Shown here one piece after another: positions 20,401 through 34,200 of a stretch of 64,000 bases of DNA. Positions within the stretch are counted from its first letter, which is position 1; each line of letters opens with the position of its first letter. Source of the DNA: Alviniconcha marisindica. Its lineage: Eukaryota; Mollusca; Gastropoda; Provannidae. The position numbers and the translations under genes were made by a program. The notes beneath the pieces were generated by a model that was given only the letters and a program-made list of their open reading frames with translations, ran no database searches and had not been told where the DNA came from. The stretch covers positions 94,501-158,500 of the forward strand of contig JABMCL010002745.1 of NCBI GenBank assembly GCA_018857735.1, in the 5' to 3' direction.

Positions 20401-23400
20401 TGCTCCTTCCTTCTGAACCTCCCGCCTGGCTCGTCGGTCCTCCGTTCGGCGTTTCTCAATCTTGGGCAGCATCTGTGAACATGCAAGGTTTTGTGGGGAA
20501 GTTTTTTTATGCTATAACATGACTTTTATTGACACCAACCAGGAAACAGTGCAGGCTAAAATGATGGTTATCCCTCCACTCAACCGTGACAACACCTCTG
20601 CCTTGTCAGCCACACTGTCAGCCGCAATGCGCACAAGTCTGATCAGAATACCTCTGCTTGGTCAAAAGGTACCCCATTTTCTCAAGGTCACACTTACCAC
20701 GTCCTCCGCTGGGCCACTGTCACCATCGGACGATGACGCCCAGCTTGACGAAGATGGATTTTTTCTCGCTGCAACCCTGACGTCGTCGTCATCGAGGGTA
20801 AGGTCAATGGGCTCTGAGGTGGAAGAGCCAACAGATGTATTACTTGATGTATCAGACTTGACATCAGGCTTGACATCAGCCTTGACATCAGGCTTGACTG
20901 GCTTGGGTGGATACACAATAATCTCCTGGGGTGGTTTTGCTGTGGAACAAAAACACATAAAATTGATACAGCAGTCAAGATGTGTGCAGAAATGCTCGTG
21001 TTAGAAGCAGGTTTTCAGACACTGGCTGTCTTTGAACGATACACACCAGGGGCCTTAGCTATGAATCGGGACTACGGTAGGCCAGGCCTAAACCAAAGTC
21101 CCTGACTTTAGAGTCCGAGACTTTGAGTTAGGCAAAGTTCGTATACATGGACGCGGACAATGGTCGAGACAACAGAGTCTCTGACTTCGCGCTGATAAGA
21201 AAGCGGTCATCACACGCGTCATCGCTTGTGCTAACTTTAGACGGGGCAATCCCATCTGGGCATGCGCACCGACACGCTTCGTTCACTTCCCTGCGACGTA
21301 TTTCGCACGCGCAAACATCGGTAAACATAAACATTAGGTGAAGGCATGCCTGGCAGGCCCCGATTCTGGATGTGATTCGCCATGTTTTACTTCTGCAACA
21401 CCCAAGCGATCTCGACGAGGTCATTATTCGTAAAAACGCTAATCTCTCGACATCTTCGATGGAGTATTCTTCTTGGCATTTACTGAATCGAGTAACCGTA
21501 GCATCGTCTGCTGCTCGGCCATTTTGAACTTGTCAGAAAGGCGAGTGGACGCTGTGAAATCAGGTAGCCTACGCTGTGCAGATGAATTTAAATAACAAGA
21601 AAATAAATCAAGTGAGAATGTAAGACGTCAAGCAAACTTGCTCTCATAATAATTTGCAAACATTAAATCGTACGATCACATTAATCAGTCATTATGCCTG
21701 TGTCGCTCGGCGAGTGCGACCTTTCTTCCCTCCAAAATGAAAGAGCTTTGGTCGACGAACATCTAGTACTCATTTGACGAAGTAAACGAAAGAAAAAAAT
21801 TATTAAAAAGAGAGAGAAGCCGCTGGATTCAGACGTAAAGAGCAACAACAGCAAAAAACTAACAAAAACAACAAGAAAACCAACTTTCCAAGCATAACAA
21901 GGCCAAAAGCAGTCATAGTCCCGGGCCTACAACCTTTAGTCCAGCGAAATCGCTAGCCTAAATATCGGCTGTTTAGGCCCGAGGTTCGGCCCGGACTTTG
22001 GTGTAGTCCCGGTCCATGGTTACCATTTTGGGGCCATTGTCAATAGCCTTGAGATTTAGGCCGGCCTACCGCTTTAGGCCCGATTCATAGTTAAGGCCCC
22101 TGGGCTACCAACTTACTATCCAAGCTGATGGTGAGGTGAAAAATGGAAAAAATAATTCTTGTTCATACAAACCAGTATAATGTACGGAGAGACAGAGGGA
22201 AAAAGGGACAGAGAGAGGAGGAGGGAGGGAGGGAGGGAGGGGGGAGAGAGGGAGAGAGACAGACAGACAGAGAGATACACATAGAGAGATGGTGGTGGGG
22301 GTGCTTACAGTTGCAGGACAGCACTTCTAGTGCTGAAGTACAAAGGCGTAACAAGCCCACCACCTGTAAGCCGCAAGCTGGTTAGTTCGCCCGTGACCAT
22401 TCACTGCATCTTTATTTTGACTTGAATAAATTCTTGTTTAAAGCAAAGACTTAACAACTTCTCATTTTCACTGGCATTTTGTCTTGAACTCGTGGAAAAC
22501 TCCCATGCCTTCACAGCAACGGAGCTGACGAGTCTAACAACACAACATGGCGCACATCACCTGGAGCGGCAGCTGGTCGGCTGAGCATCTGTCGACTGGT
22601 GTCGGAGGGTCTGGGCTGGAAGAGAGTCACACCGCCACCGGGGCGGTTGAGCATGAGGCGCTGGCTGTCGGCCGGGCCGGGCTGGAACACCGGGACGCTG
22701 CTCATCAGCGCGTGGCCTTCTGAAGCTGAGTACACCGACACTGCCGGGAAGCCGGTCTTCATGCGCTGCTCCATCGTGCCTGGGACGCTGGACTCTCGCT
22801 CGATGATCTCCTTGGCTTTCTGCACCTGACCACACCAGACAACAACGGCGTTTCACCACTGGGGGAGCGTGTGCGTGTGTGTGTGTGGGGAGGGGGGGGA
22901 TCCAAAAAGCGTTTCAGTCAACTGGCATCAAAAACAGGCTACTGAACTTCTGTCCTTCAAGCTAACATAGGGTTGTCATGTTAATATTTTTGGGTGTCTG
23001 ATGTAGTCCTGGTGTTGGACAGTCACAAACACACAGAGGCAGGAAGTTTACCCTGTGTTTGATGTAGTCTTGATGTTGGACAGTCACAAAGACAGACAGA
23101 TTTACCATGTGCAAGATGTAGTCCTGGTGTTGGACAGTCACAGAGACAGACAGGAAGTTTACCCTGTGCAAGATGCAGTCCTGGTGTTGGGGTCCAAAGA
23201 AGCTTTGTCAGATGTAGTCCTGGTGTTGGACAGTCACAGAGACAGACAGGAAGTTTACCCTGTGCAAGATGTAGTCCTGGTGTTGGACAGTCACAGACAG
23301 ACAGGAAGTTTACCCTGTGCAAGATGTAGTCCTGGTGTTGGACAGTCACAAAGACAGACAGGAAGTTTACCCTGTGTTTGATGTAGTCCTGGTGTTGGAC

Positions 23401-23852
23401 AGTCACAGAGACAGACAGGAAGTTTACCCTGTGCAAGATGTAGTCCTGGTGTTGGACAGTCACAGAGACAGACAGGAAGTTTACCCTGTGTTTGATGTAG
23501 TCCTGGTGTTGGACAGTCACAGAGACAGACAGGAAGTTTACCCTGTGCAAGATGCAGTCCTGGTGTTGGGCGGTCACAGAGACAGACAGGAAGTTTACCC
23601 TGTGCAAGATGTAGTCCTGGTGTTGGGCGGTCACAGAGACAGACAGGAAGTTTACCCTGTGCAAGATGTAGTCCTGGTGTTGGACAGTCACAGAGACAGA
23701 CAGGAAGTTTACCCTGTGCAAGATGTAGTCCTGGTGTTGGGCGGTCACAGCGGGCATGTTCTCGGCAGGAGTCAGCTCCACCTCCTCCTCCATCTCATCA
23801 TCTGGGTTTTCCTGGCTGAACATCAGGTCGTGGTCGCTGATCCCAAAGATGT
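17417..23852 (-). CDS. ERCC6L: ERCC6L exons 16-21: PICH C-terminal region and second TPR
   Basis: Exons: 23713-23852, 22561-22825, 20698-20939, 19356-20472, 18032-18128, 17417-17546. Exon 16 has [20 protein letters not shown] and exon 17 [18 protein letters not shown], both aligned with human PICH. Exon 18 has [11 protein letters not shown], a SUMO-interaction-like motif. Exon 19 (372 codons) is disordered and contains about 3.5 copies of a 14-residue repeat ([14 protein letters not shown]), many SP/TP sites suited to CDK and PLK1 docking, and a basic-then-acidic element [20 protein letters not shown] that parallels the human KARRIVSDGEDEDD segment. Exon 20 is very acidic and leads into exon 21, [20 protein letters not shown], a TPR, ending IRRKIETGL. 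Confidence 0.9.
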
Positions 23853-26800
23853 CTGAAGAAGAACAGTTAAACATGCTTGACATTCAACACCCGGCCAGCC
23901 ACGAGGGGTTATGTCGGGCCCAAACACAAGTCACCTGATCACAGGTAAAACGCTCCAGTTCCGGACACAAGGACAGGCAGGGAGTCTGCTTGAGAGCGGA
24001 GAATAGCGTTATATAAAAGCGATCAACACAACAACAGCAAACACAACACAGTGCAACAGTCAATAGTCAGCACTAAACAGGAAATCAGTGTTTGTGCATC
24101 ACGTGTCTCCAGCCTTCTCACTCTCAGTGCAGTCATTCTGCTGGTGACGGTGCAGTGTTAGTGACACTGATGACTGGTGATGACAGTGCAGCAACAGTGA
24201 CACTGATGATGACGGTGCAGTGTTAGTGACACTGATGACTGGTGATGACAGTGCAGCAATAGTGACACTGATGATGACGGTGCCGCAATAGTGACACTGA
24301 TGATGATGGTGCCGCAATAGTGACACTGATAATGACTAGTGGTGACATTACAGCGATAGTGACACTGATGATGACAGTGCCGCAACAGTGACAATGATGA
24401 TGACAACATTGCAGCAATAGTGACACTGATGATGACAGTGCCATAATAGTGACACTGATGATGACGGTGCCGCAATTGTGACACTGATGATGACAGTGCC
24501 GCAATAGTGACACTGATGATGACAGTGCTGCAATAGTGACACTGATGATGACAGTGCTGCAATAGTGACACTGATGATGACTGGTGGTGACATTGCAGCA
24601 ATAGGGACACTGATGATGACAATGCCATAATAGTGACATTGATGATGACTGGTGGTGATAGTGCAGCGATAGTGACACTGATGACAAATGTCCTTTTGTA
24701 GAATATAATAATGGACATTTCTGTGGCACATCATCCCTAGCCAAATCTAAAGCACAATGTACCATACACACAAAAAAGCAGGAAACGTATATAAATACAT
24801 ACAAGAAACAAAATGAGAAGAATTTAAAAAAAATAATCTTCTATCATGACCACCAAACCACACAGCGAACACATGATATATCGTACTCCTTAGAATAGTA
24901 GAGCATCATTTTCTGCATTCACATACACGCACTCATTGAGGTGGGACAGGAGGTTTTTCTTCTTCTTCTGTCATATGCAGCTTTCAAAAAAAAAAAAAAA
25001 AAACTTTTCAGAGCTGGTAGGTTGAAAGGAGATGCTGATGGTGAGTGCCAAACACCATACGGTAATGAGCACCACTGCCTAGGGCATGTCAAAGAAAAAT
25101 CTCGTCGTCCAATGGCTTTGGTTTTTGTGAAAGGTAAGCGGCAGGTTTTCGTAACAGAAATGGAGTGAAGTTGTCACATGGATAGCAGACAGTCAAGGGT
25201 TCAGAAAGGCAGACTGAAGTAATCACTGAAAGAATCCTGCCACAGAGTTGAGACTTTGTACTGGATTCTGGAGGTGATTGGTAGCCAGCGAAGCCTCTGA
25301 AGGAGAGGTTTGAAGAGTTCACACTCAAGAGCTTAGAAGACAAGAGCTAAAACACTTTGTGCCCGGCTTGCTTGTGACCCTTCATTGGGCGGCAGTTTCC
25401 TCTGACTGCCCAAACTCAAAGGATTCCGCTCCCTGCCACTACCTCTTCGGAAACGTTATTTGTCGATAAGCACCCCCCCCCCCCCCCCCCATCTAAACTG
25501 GAACAAAGCCAAGCAGGACAGATGACAGACGCTGTGACCTCCACCGACCCAGTGAGTGGAGAAAGGCGATGTGGTCATCCAGCTCGGAGTCACGGCGTCG
25601 ATGAAGTCCGTGCATCTCCTCCAACTGCCGCTGAGTGTTGGAGAACCGCGGCTCCTCCAGCAGGAACAGCTCCCGCAGCTCGTGTTTGGTGAAATACCTG
25701 AAACATCCCGTGTCAACAGCTGGTCAACAGCTCGTGTTTGGTGAAATACCTGAAACATCCCGTGTCAACACCTGGTCAACAGCTCGTGTTTGGTGAAATA
25801 CCTGAAACATCCCGTGTCAACACCTGGTCAACAGCTCGTGTTTGGTGAAATACCTGAAACATCCCATGTCAACACCTGGTCAACAGCTCGTGTTTGGTGA
25901 AATACCTGAAACATCCCGTGTCAACACCTGGTCAACAGCTCAAAACATCCATACCTGGTCAACAGCTCATGTTTGGTGAAATACCTGCAACATCCAACAT
26001 CAACACCTGGTCAACAGCTCCAAACATCAACTCTTGCTCAACAGCTCATGTTTGGTGAAATCACTGGCAATTGCTTTTTTTCTGTCCTTTCTTTAAAAGT
26101 CATACTGCAAAAAGGTGTGCGTGTGGGGTGGGGGGAGGGGGGGGAGGGGGGGGCAGCTGAAGGAGAAAGGAGAAGTGAGCAGATCAACTGACAGCACAGC
26201 CAGAGATCTGAACCCAGACGAGATGCGGCTCAGCTGATGGGGCGCTGCTGATGCGGGTTCAAATCCCCAGTGCAGCAAGGGATTTTTCTCCCACAGTCAA
26301 CTTTCTGTGCAGACCCTCTTGCGGTGTTCCTGCGTGCCAATTGCATGCATCGACGTATGCATGTACACTGTGCATCACCAAGGGCCAGTCAGGGTGGGGC
26401 TTCACTGTCAAGCAAGGTGAGACCACCATCCACAGACAGTGCAGCCTATACTGTCTCAACCTCCAGCTTGACAACAGAGTGAAAGCAGTCACGTATGGCC
26501 TTCAGTGGATTGCCCCAGAAGGTGACGGTCGGACCACACATCCCACCATCCTCACTGATTCAGTGAGCTTGCTAAAATAAATATAAAAGTAAACAGTGGA
26601 ATGGGAAGCCCTGACTGGGATGTGTCACTGGTCGACATCCAACTCTGAAAACTCCTGTGGGTGTACAGCATTGTACATGCCGGAGTGAAGGAAAATGACT
26701 GAGCAGATAGACTGGCGGGCAAAGCAACCACCACAAACGGCTTGCTTCCCAGAAGACCTGAAATGTTGAGGAGCTTGAGACACTACCTGCGGACACAAAG

Positions 26801-29375
26801 CCAAGGACATCACACCATTGACTGCCTGGAGGAGAGAGGCGTGGAAAGAGGAAGCGCTCGACGATCTTGGACGAGAGAGGGCCATCGTCAATCAGAAAAA
26901 ACACTGGAAATGTTTCAAAGGCAACATTGGAAACTTCTGAGAGACAGGCTGGAGCACATATGGGCTTTTTCAAGCGCACAGATATCAGCTTCAGCTGAAC
27001 TGAACTGAACTGCAGCTAGGCATCTTCACGATTCCATCCACTCTTTCTAAGTTCAAGTGACAGGCCAGTCACAATTCTTGGCTGTCCCTTCTTGCCCACT
27101 GCCGAGTTATGTCAGTCTGTGAGAAAGATTTCTGGTGGGAGGTGCCAACATATCTTTCTGTATCTATATCTTTCTGTCGTGTGGCTTAGCGTCCATAGAA
27201 ACCTCACATGGTATATCAGGGAAGGGAGAAATCATTCTGTTAGCACGGTGGCCTCTATCAGTCTATGTCAGTGATTCACACACACACACAGGGCTCCCAT
27301 TAACGCACCAATGTAAGAAAGTGCAGGTTATGTTTTTTGTTTTGTTTTTAGGTCCAGACTTCCTGTTCCCAAGTGACAGAAAATGGGGTCATGTGAACTA
27401 TTGGTACCACATTTCACAGTCACACAGTCTTTGTTACTGACAAGAACACAGTCATTCTCCCAAACTTCATGAGGTACTGGTACACAGCCGGCCACAGGAC
27501 TACACGGGTTATTTCCAGTAGCACACACCTAACATATCAAACTTAGTAAGTAAAGTAAACATGGTGCTTAACGTCCACAGAAACCACAAGGCTTATTTGG
27601 GACGGGGAGAAGGGGGGAGGGGGGGGGGGGAGGGGGTATGGAGGGGGGGGAGAGGGAGATTGTATACCTATCGCTACACTGTCACCACCAGAATGAATGA
27701 AAAACTTCCACACAAAAACTTGCGTGTTCACAGCGCCAATGAATGATTTAATGTTTCAGTAGGAAGTCAAGACAGTGTCCACAAACCACAACCTTTCTGG
27801 AGAGCCGAAGAAATATCGAACCGCCAAACCGGTTCACTATATATCAAACAAAGTAAGTAAACATGGTGCTTAACGTCCACAGAAACCGTACGGCTTATTA
27901 GGGACGGGATATATCAAACAATGCATGTCAGTGCTTTATATGCCCTACATTGTGAGACATTTTGGTCTTCTGCTTCTGAAAAGTTTAATATAAAACAATC
28001 ATGCACGGAAATTGAGGATTAAATAGAGATCTTTGTACATGCTATCAGAGTGAAGGCTTTCAACATGACAATAATTTGTTGTGAATTTTCAACTGTCAAA
28101 AAAAGATCAATCCAGTTTCTACAGTAAATTTGTTCAAAGCGGCACCATAGTAATCAAGGGAGGCAACTTACATTTTGAGTGCTGTTAAGGCAATACACAC
28201 CATTAATTACAGAATCAGCCTTAGCTATTTGTAGTACCCTGCTCTCCATTAGCAGTTTGCAAAGATGAGAGCTTTCTCCCTTCATTCTCTGTTTGATTTT
28301 GATCTATTCCACAGATTCAGAGCGTTACTCTAACTTGTTTCACTTTCACACAAATATTTATAAGTCTTGTGTTTGAAAATGCCATACATTTTGCTTTCTT
28401 ATCCTGCTACTTAAAAATCCTTTTCATACTGACCGATGGATGCTGCTAAAACACATCTACAGAGTTGGCTGGGCTGCCACCCACCAGATGATACTACTAA
28501 CATGGAGAACTACGAGGACAGGCCATTGAATAAACATGTTACTACCATGATAAGCCAGCATACCTGGAAATGTACAACTAATAGTGACATTATCTGACAG
28601 AACTGAACCTATAACTGAGTTGTAGCAGGGACAAAGGGCATCATATGCAAAGCAGAAAGGTTTTAGACGACCCTTTAAAACTGCCCAAGGATCCTCTAAA
28701 AGTTGTATCAGGGAGTGATGATGAAGTGTTGCTTAATGTCCTCGGATGTCGGCTGCCATATTTTGATATTAGGGCCACGCTGAGACCAATGCCGAAGCAC
28801 GGTTCAGTATAGCTTTACGTCCACGGAAACCAGAAGGCTCGTTAGGACGGACAGCCCAGGATGACCACCTCGACTCTCACACAGCTCCTGAACTATGAAT
28901 CAGGGAGTAAGTATGTAAACATGGTGCTTAACGTCCACAGAAACCATAAGGCTTATTAGGGACGGGGAGAAGGGGGGGGGGGGAGGGGGCGTGGAGGTGG
29001 GGGAAGAGGGAGATTATAATACCTATTGCTACACTGTCACCACCAGAATGATTCCTGCATTAAGATGGGCAGCGATGAGAGCCATTTTAATGTTTCAGTA
29101 GGAAGTGATGGACAAAGCCACAAGACAGTGTCCACACAACACAAACCTTTTTGAAGAGAGAGGAGAGCCGAAGCGGTATCGAACCGAGGTCCTTCCGCTT
29201 ACCAGCCTAACGCCTTACCGCTGGGCCAAACCGGCTCACGAATCAGGGAGTCCCAGGGACCTCCTTAAAATACCCGCTAATGGGAGCCCTCACACACACT
29301 CACGCAGGCGAGCACCTGACTGCCTTGGCCCGCCTCAGTTCCACAGGTCTGGACGCCCTCACAGCTGGACAAGAT

Positions 29376-29406
<31 letters not shown>

Positions 29407-31216
29407 GGGGGGGGAACAAACGGTGTCAATGCTTGGCAATGGATTGACAATCAGCGGCTGTTGTTAACTAGTGGGTTGGAAGTTGACTGTACAAAGCGCC
29501 ATAGCCAACACACGCCAGTCGCCTGGAGTCGTGGGCCTCACCAACGGACATCATGATGATGAAGTAAAGCTGCATGTCCTCGGATGTCGGTCGACATATA
29601 TATCAGGGACAAGCTGAGACCAATGCCGAAGCACGGTTCAATATAGCTTTACGTCCACAGAAACCGTAAGGCTCGTTAAGACGGACAGCCCAGGACGGCC
29701 ACCTCGACTTTCGCACAGCTCCTGAACTCTGTCATGGACATGTTACACCGGCACGGACTTGCACCACTCGGCCACAGCCCAGTGAACCGGCACAAAGGTC
29801 ACTGAAGGCCCAGTGAACCGGCACAAAGGTCACTGAAGGCCCAGTGAACCGGCACAAAGGTCACTGAAGGCAGCTGGTGTCGTGAACCGGCACAAAGGTC
29901 ACTGAAGGCCCAGTGAACCGGCACAAAGGTCACTGAAGGCCCAGTGAACCGGCACAAAGGTCACTGAAGGCCCGTGAACCGGCACAAAGGTCACTGAAGG
30001 CAGCTGGTGTGTGTCCAAGGTTCCAGGCGAGATCAAGAGATCTTAGAGGAGGGAGGTGGAGCTGGACCTTCAAGTTAGCCAAGAAGAGATCACGAGTAGG
30101 GAGGTGGAGCTGGGCTGCGAAAGTTGGACTTCTTTCGCTTCGGGTTGTTCAACAGCAGTGCAACGGACATTGTCTTTGTGACTCTGCCCAAGCACAGCAG
30201 TTGAACAGCAATGCCAGTGCACAAGTCGCTGGGCAATGGCGAGGGGACACCGCCTTAACACTTCCATTGTTCTGGCGGCGGTCCACGGTCTCTTTCGGGC
30301 ATTATCGGCGGTCGAGCCTTCACTCTTCGCCCCCCCCCCCCCCCCCCCTCCCCCGTGGACGTAAAGCAAAATGGTCCTGGTGTCGTGGACTTCACCCACG
30401 GACATTCACACCGACACGGTCGCGCACCGCTCGGTCACAGTCCAGTGAACCGGCACAAAGGTCACCACAGCACTGAGGACCGCTGCCCTGAGATACTACA
30501 GAGTAGTGTGGTGCTGGACCTGCATGATTACATGTAAGCCCTTGAGAGTAGCTCATAGTTCAAGAGCTGTGTGTGAGAGTCGAGGTGGCCGTCCTGGGCT
30601 GGCCGTCCTAACGAGCCTTCTGGCTTCCGTGGACGTAAAGATTTATTGAACCATGCTTCGGCGTTGGTCTCAGCTTGTCCCTAATATGTCAGCCGACATC
30701 TGAGGACATTAAGCAACACTTCATCATTGAGAGTAGCGACTCTGCGCTGCTCGAGGCCTTTGCCGGTCGTCTTCTCCTCGGTTCAGTTGAATGTCGCTTT
30801 ACGTCCACAGACCATTAGGACTGTTACTGTATCGGGGACGGGGAGGGGGCCCAGGACGTCCACCTCCACTTTGACACAGCTCCCGAGCTCTGGGATACTA
30901 CAGTTGAATGTTGCTTTACGTCCAAAGAGACCATGAATGAATGAATGAATGAAAATTTATATATAGCGCATAAAAAAAAATCCACACAAAACCTTGCGTG
31001 TTCACAGCGCCAGATACACACAGTGCATACATGTAAGCTCTCGCAAGCTAAAACTACCAAAGGACTCTCATACCAGAAGGTACAAACAGCTCCTACCCAC
31101 CCACCCCTCCCAAAAGTGGAACTATACATAGCAGTTAAATGTAAAAATATATACAGAGTTACAGATAATGATAACAGAAAAAGAAAAGAAAAAAGAAGAA
31201 GAAAGAATCACGCACG

Positions 31217-31269
<53 letters not shown>

Positions 31270-34200
31270 ATTATGGCAACATCAAGTTCATTTAACACAC
31301 ACACCAGCGCAGGCGCACGTACACAATCGAATTGACTATCATTAGGATATTGTTGAATGTTGCTTTACGTCCACAGAAACCATTAGGACTGTTACTGTAT
31401 CAGGGACGGGGAGGGGGCCCAGGACGTCCACCTCCACTTTCACACAGCTCCTGAGCTCGGACCTAGTTATCTTCTTTTTCAAATGTTGCTTTTACATCCA
31501 GAGAGAAAGTAGGGACCATCAGGGACAGGGAGCCCAGGACGTCCACCTCCACTTTCACACAGCTCCTGACCTCTGACCTTCTTCTTTTCTTTGCTGCACG
31601 GTCTTGACCCCGCTGGGACCAAGGCGCTAAAGCTAGCCACTGCGCCACTGGTGCGAGAATGGCCGACTTACTGACTTGTGACTGACGGCCTGAGGCAACG
31701 GGCACGACCCGCACAAGCGGCGACTCCGTTTGACCCTTTCTGCGTAAGTAAGTAAACATGGTGCTTAACGTCCACAGAAACAGCACGGCTTATTAGGGAC
31801 GGGGAGAAGAGGTTACGGAGGTGGGGGGAGAGGGAGATCTTTCTGCGTAAGTAAGTAAACATGGTGCTTAACGTCCACAGAAACAGCACGGCTTATTAGG
31901 GACGGGGAGAAGAGGTTACGGAGGTGGGGGAGAGGGAGATCTTTCTGCGTAAGTAAGTAAACATGGTGCTTAACGTCCACAGAAACAGCACGGCTTATTA
32001 GGGACGGGGAGAAGAGGTTACGGAGGTGGGGGGTAGAGGGAGATTTTTCTGCGTTACCCAAGCAAAGATTATAAATACATAATCTTTGACCCAAGTGAGC
32101 GACGGCCTGTCTGTGTGTCATCGCGAAGCTGTGTAATGCGTTGATTATTCTCTCTCGCTCTCTCGCGTTGATTATTCTCTCTCGCTCTCTCGCGTTGATT
32201 ATTCTCTCTCGCTCCTTTAGTAAGTAAGTAAGCATGGTGCTTAACGTCCACAGAAACCATAAGGCTTATTAAGGAAGGGGGTATGGAGGTGGGGGGAAGA
32301 GGGAGACTATTATATACCTATCGCTACACTGTCACCACCAGAATGACCTGCATTAAGATGGGCAGCGAGGAGCCATTTTAATGTTTTATTCATTGTGAGG
32401 GACAAAGTCACAAGACAAGTGTCCACAAACCACAACCTTTTTGAAGAGAAAGGAGAGCCGAAGCGGTATCGAACCGAGGTCCTTCCGCTTCCCAGCCTAC
32501 CGCCTTACCGCTAGGCCACACCGGCTCTCGTCTCACTCCTTTCACTCAGACATCGGCTTTTATTCCGGTACCCGTTCCACCCCACACTCCGGGTACCGCT
32601 TTCCGGCGCCTTCCTCCGGAAAGGATGTCGTAAACCAGTGCTCGGAGTCTGGTTCCACTCCGGTCTTATGATGATGATGATGATGATGATGATGAAGTGG
32701 TGCTTTATGTCCTCAGATATCAGTTGACATATTAGGGACAAGCTGTGACCAATGCCGAAGCACGGTGCAATAAATCTTTACGTCCACGGAAACCAGAAGG
32801 CTCGTTAGGACGGACAGTCCAGGACGGCCACCTCGACTCCCACATAGCTCCTGAACCATGTACTCCGGTCTTACCGCAGTAGCACGCGAAAGACCCCGGC
32901 CAGTCTGCCAAAAAACGCAGGTGTCCCGTTACATCTGAACACGCAGGCACTCCGCCTTTCTGGCTTCGAATAAAGTGACAGGGTAAACGGGTAGGTAGGT
33001 AGTGTTGCTTAATGTCCTCGGATGTCGGTTGACATATTAGGGACAAGCTGAGACCAATGCCGAAGCATGGTTCAATGTTGCTTTACGTCCACGGAAACCA
33101 GAAAAGCTCGTTAGGACGGACAGCCCAGGACGGCCACCTCGACTTTCACACAGCTCCTGAACTATGGCTCTGTAAACTGGTGCATGGTCTGATGCGACTG
33201 GGTCGGTTGGTTGGTTGAGTGTTGCTTTACGTCCACAGAAATCGTAGGCTTATTAGGGACGGGGGCCCAGGACGTCCACCTCCACTTTCACACACGGGGA
33301 GACTTCTCGTCAAAACCTCATCCGTAATCTACCCCCCCCCCCCCCCCCCCCCCCCCGGAGAGGATCGTGTGGGTGAGACACAGACCGTGACGTGGCGACC
33401 GCAGGTGTTTGACCAGTCAGACGTCATTGTGCACGAAGCCATCCAAGCGGGGTCCTTTCTTCTCCTCCTTCCTACTGAGGACGGTGTCTTTAAAGTCAGT
33501 AAACGTGGTGCTTAACGTCCACAGAAACCTTAAGGCTTGTTAGGGACGGGGAGAAGGGGGTATGGAGGTGGGGGGAAGAGGGAGATTATATACCTATCGC
33601 TAAACTGTCACCACCAGAACGACTTCTGCATTAAGGTGGGCGGCGATGAGAGCCATTTTAATGTTTCAGTAGGAAGTGAATCGACAAAGTCACAGGACCA
33701 CAACCTTTTTGAAGAGAAAGGAGAGCCGAAGCGATATCGAACCGAGGTCCTTCCGCTTACCAGCCTAACGCCTTACCGCCAGGCCAAACCGGCTCACGTG
33801 CTTCAGTATAACTCTCACACATATAATTATATATATATATATATAAAGACCGGGGAGTTTTCACAGCACCTGCAGTGTGTGCAGAAGTGTTGTTCAACTG
33901 TACTGTAAGTTTGACCCCCCCCCCCCCCCCCCCCCCCCCACACACACGATCTTTACAAATCAGTAAACGGGAGGGGATTCAGTCAACCGTGACAAGTCTA
34001 CAGCCGTCTCCTGTTGTTGGTGCAGTTTACGTACCCGGTACAATTTACTCGCATTCCACACAATGACAGTTACCGCAGGCGACGCCTGTCTCGTAGTTGT
34101 GTCCCTTGTTACGGATGTGACGTCTGTTGATTGCTGTTAGCTCCCTTTGTTTGTGGAGTCGACACACGCGCTCCGGGCTCCACGACTACTTCATGTAACA

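Noticed and set aside
25020..25345. Possible extra exon or LINE 3' region near 25.0-25.3 kb
   Set aside because: Some coding-like composition ([15 protein letters not shown]) but no splice phase fits ERCC6L and I recognise no family; left unannotated.
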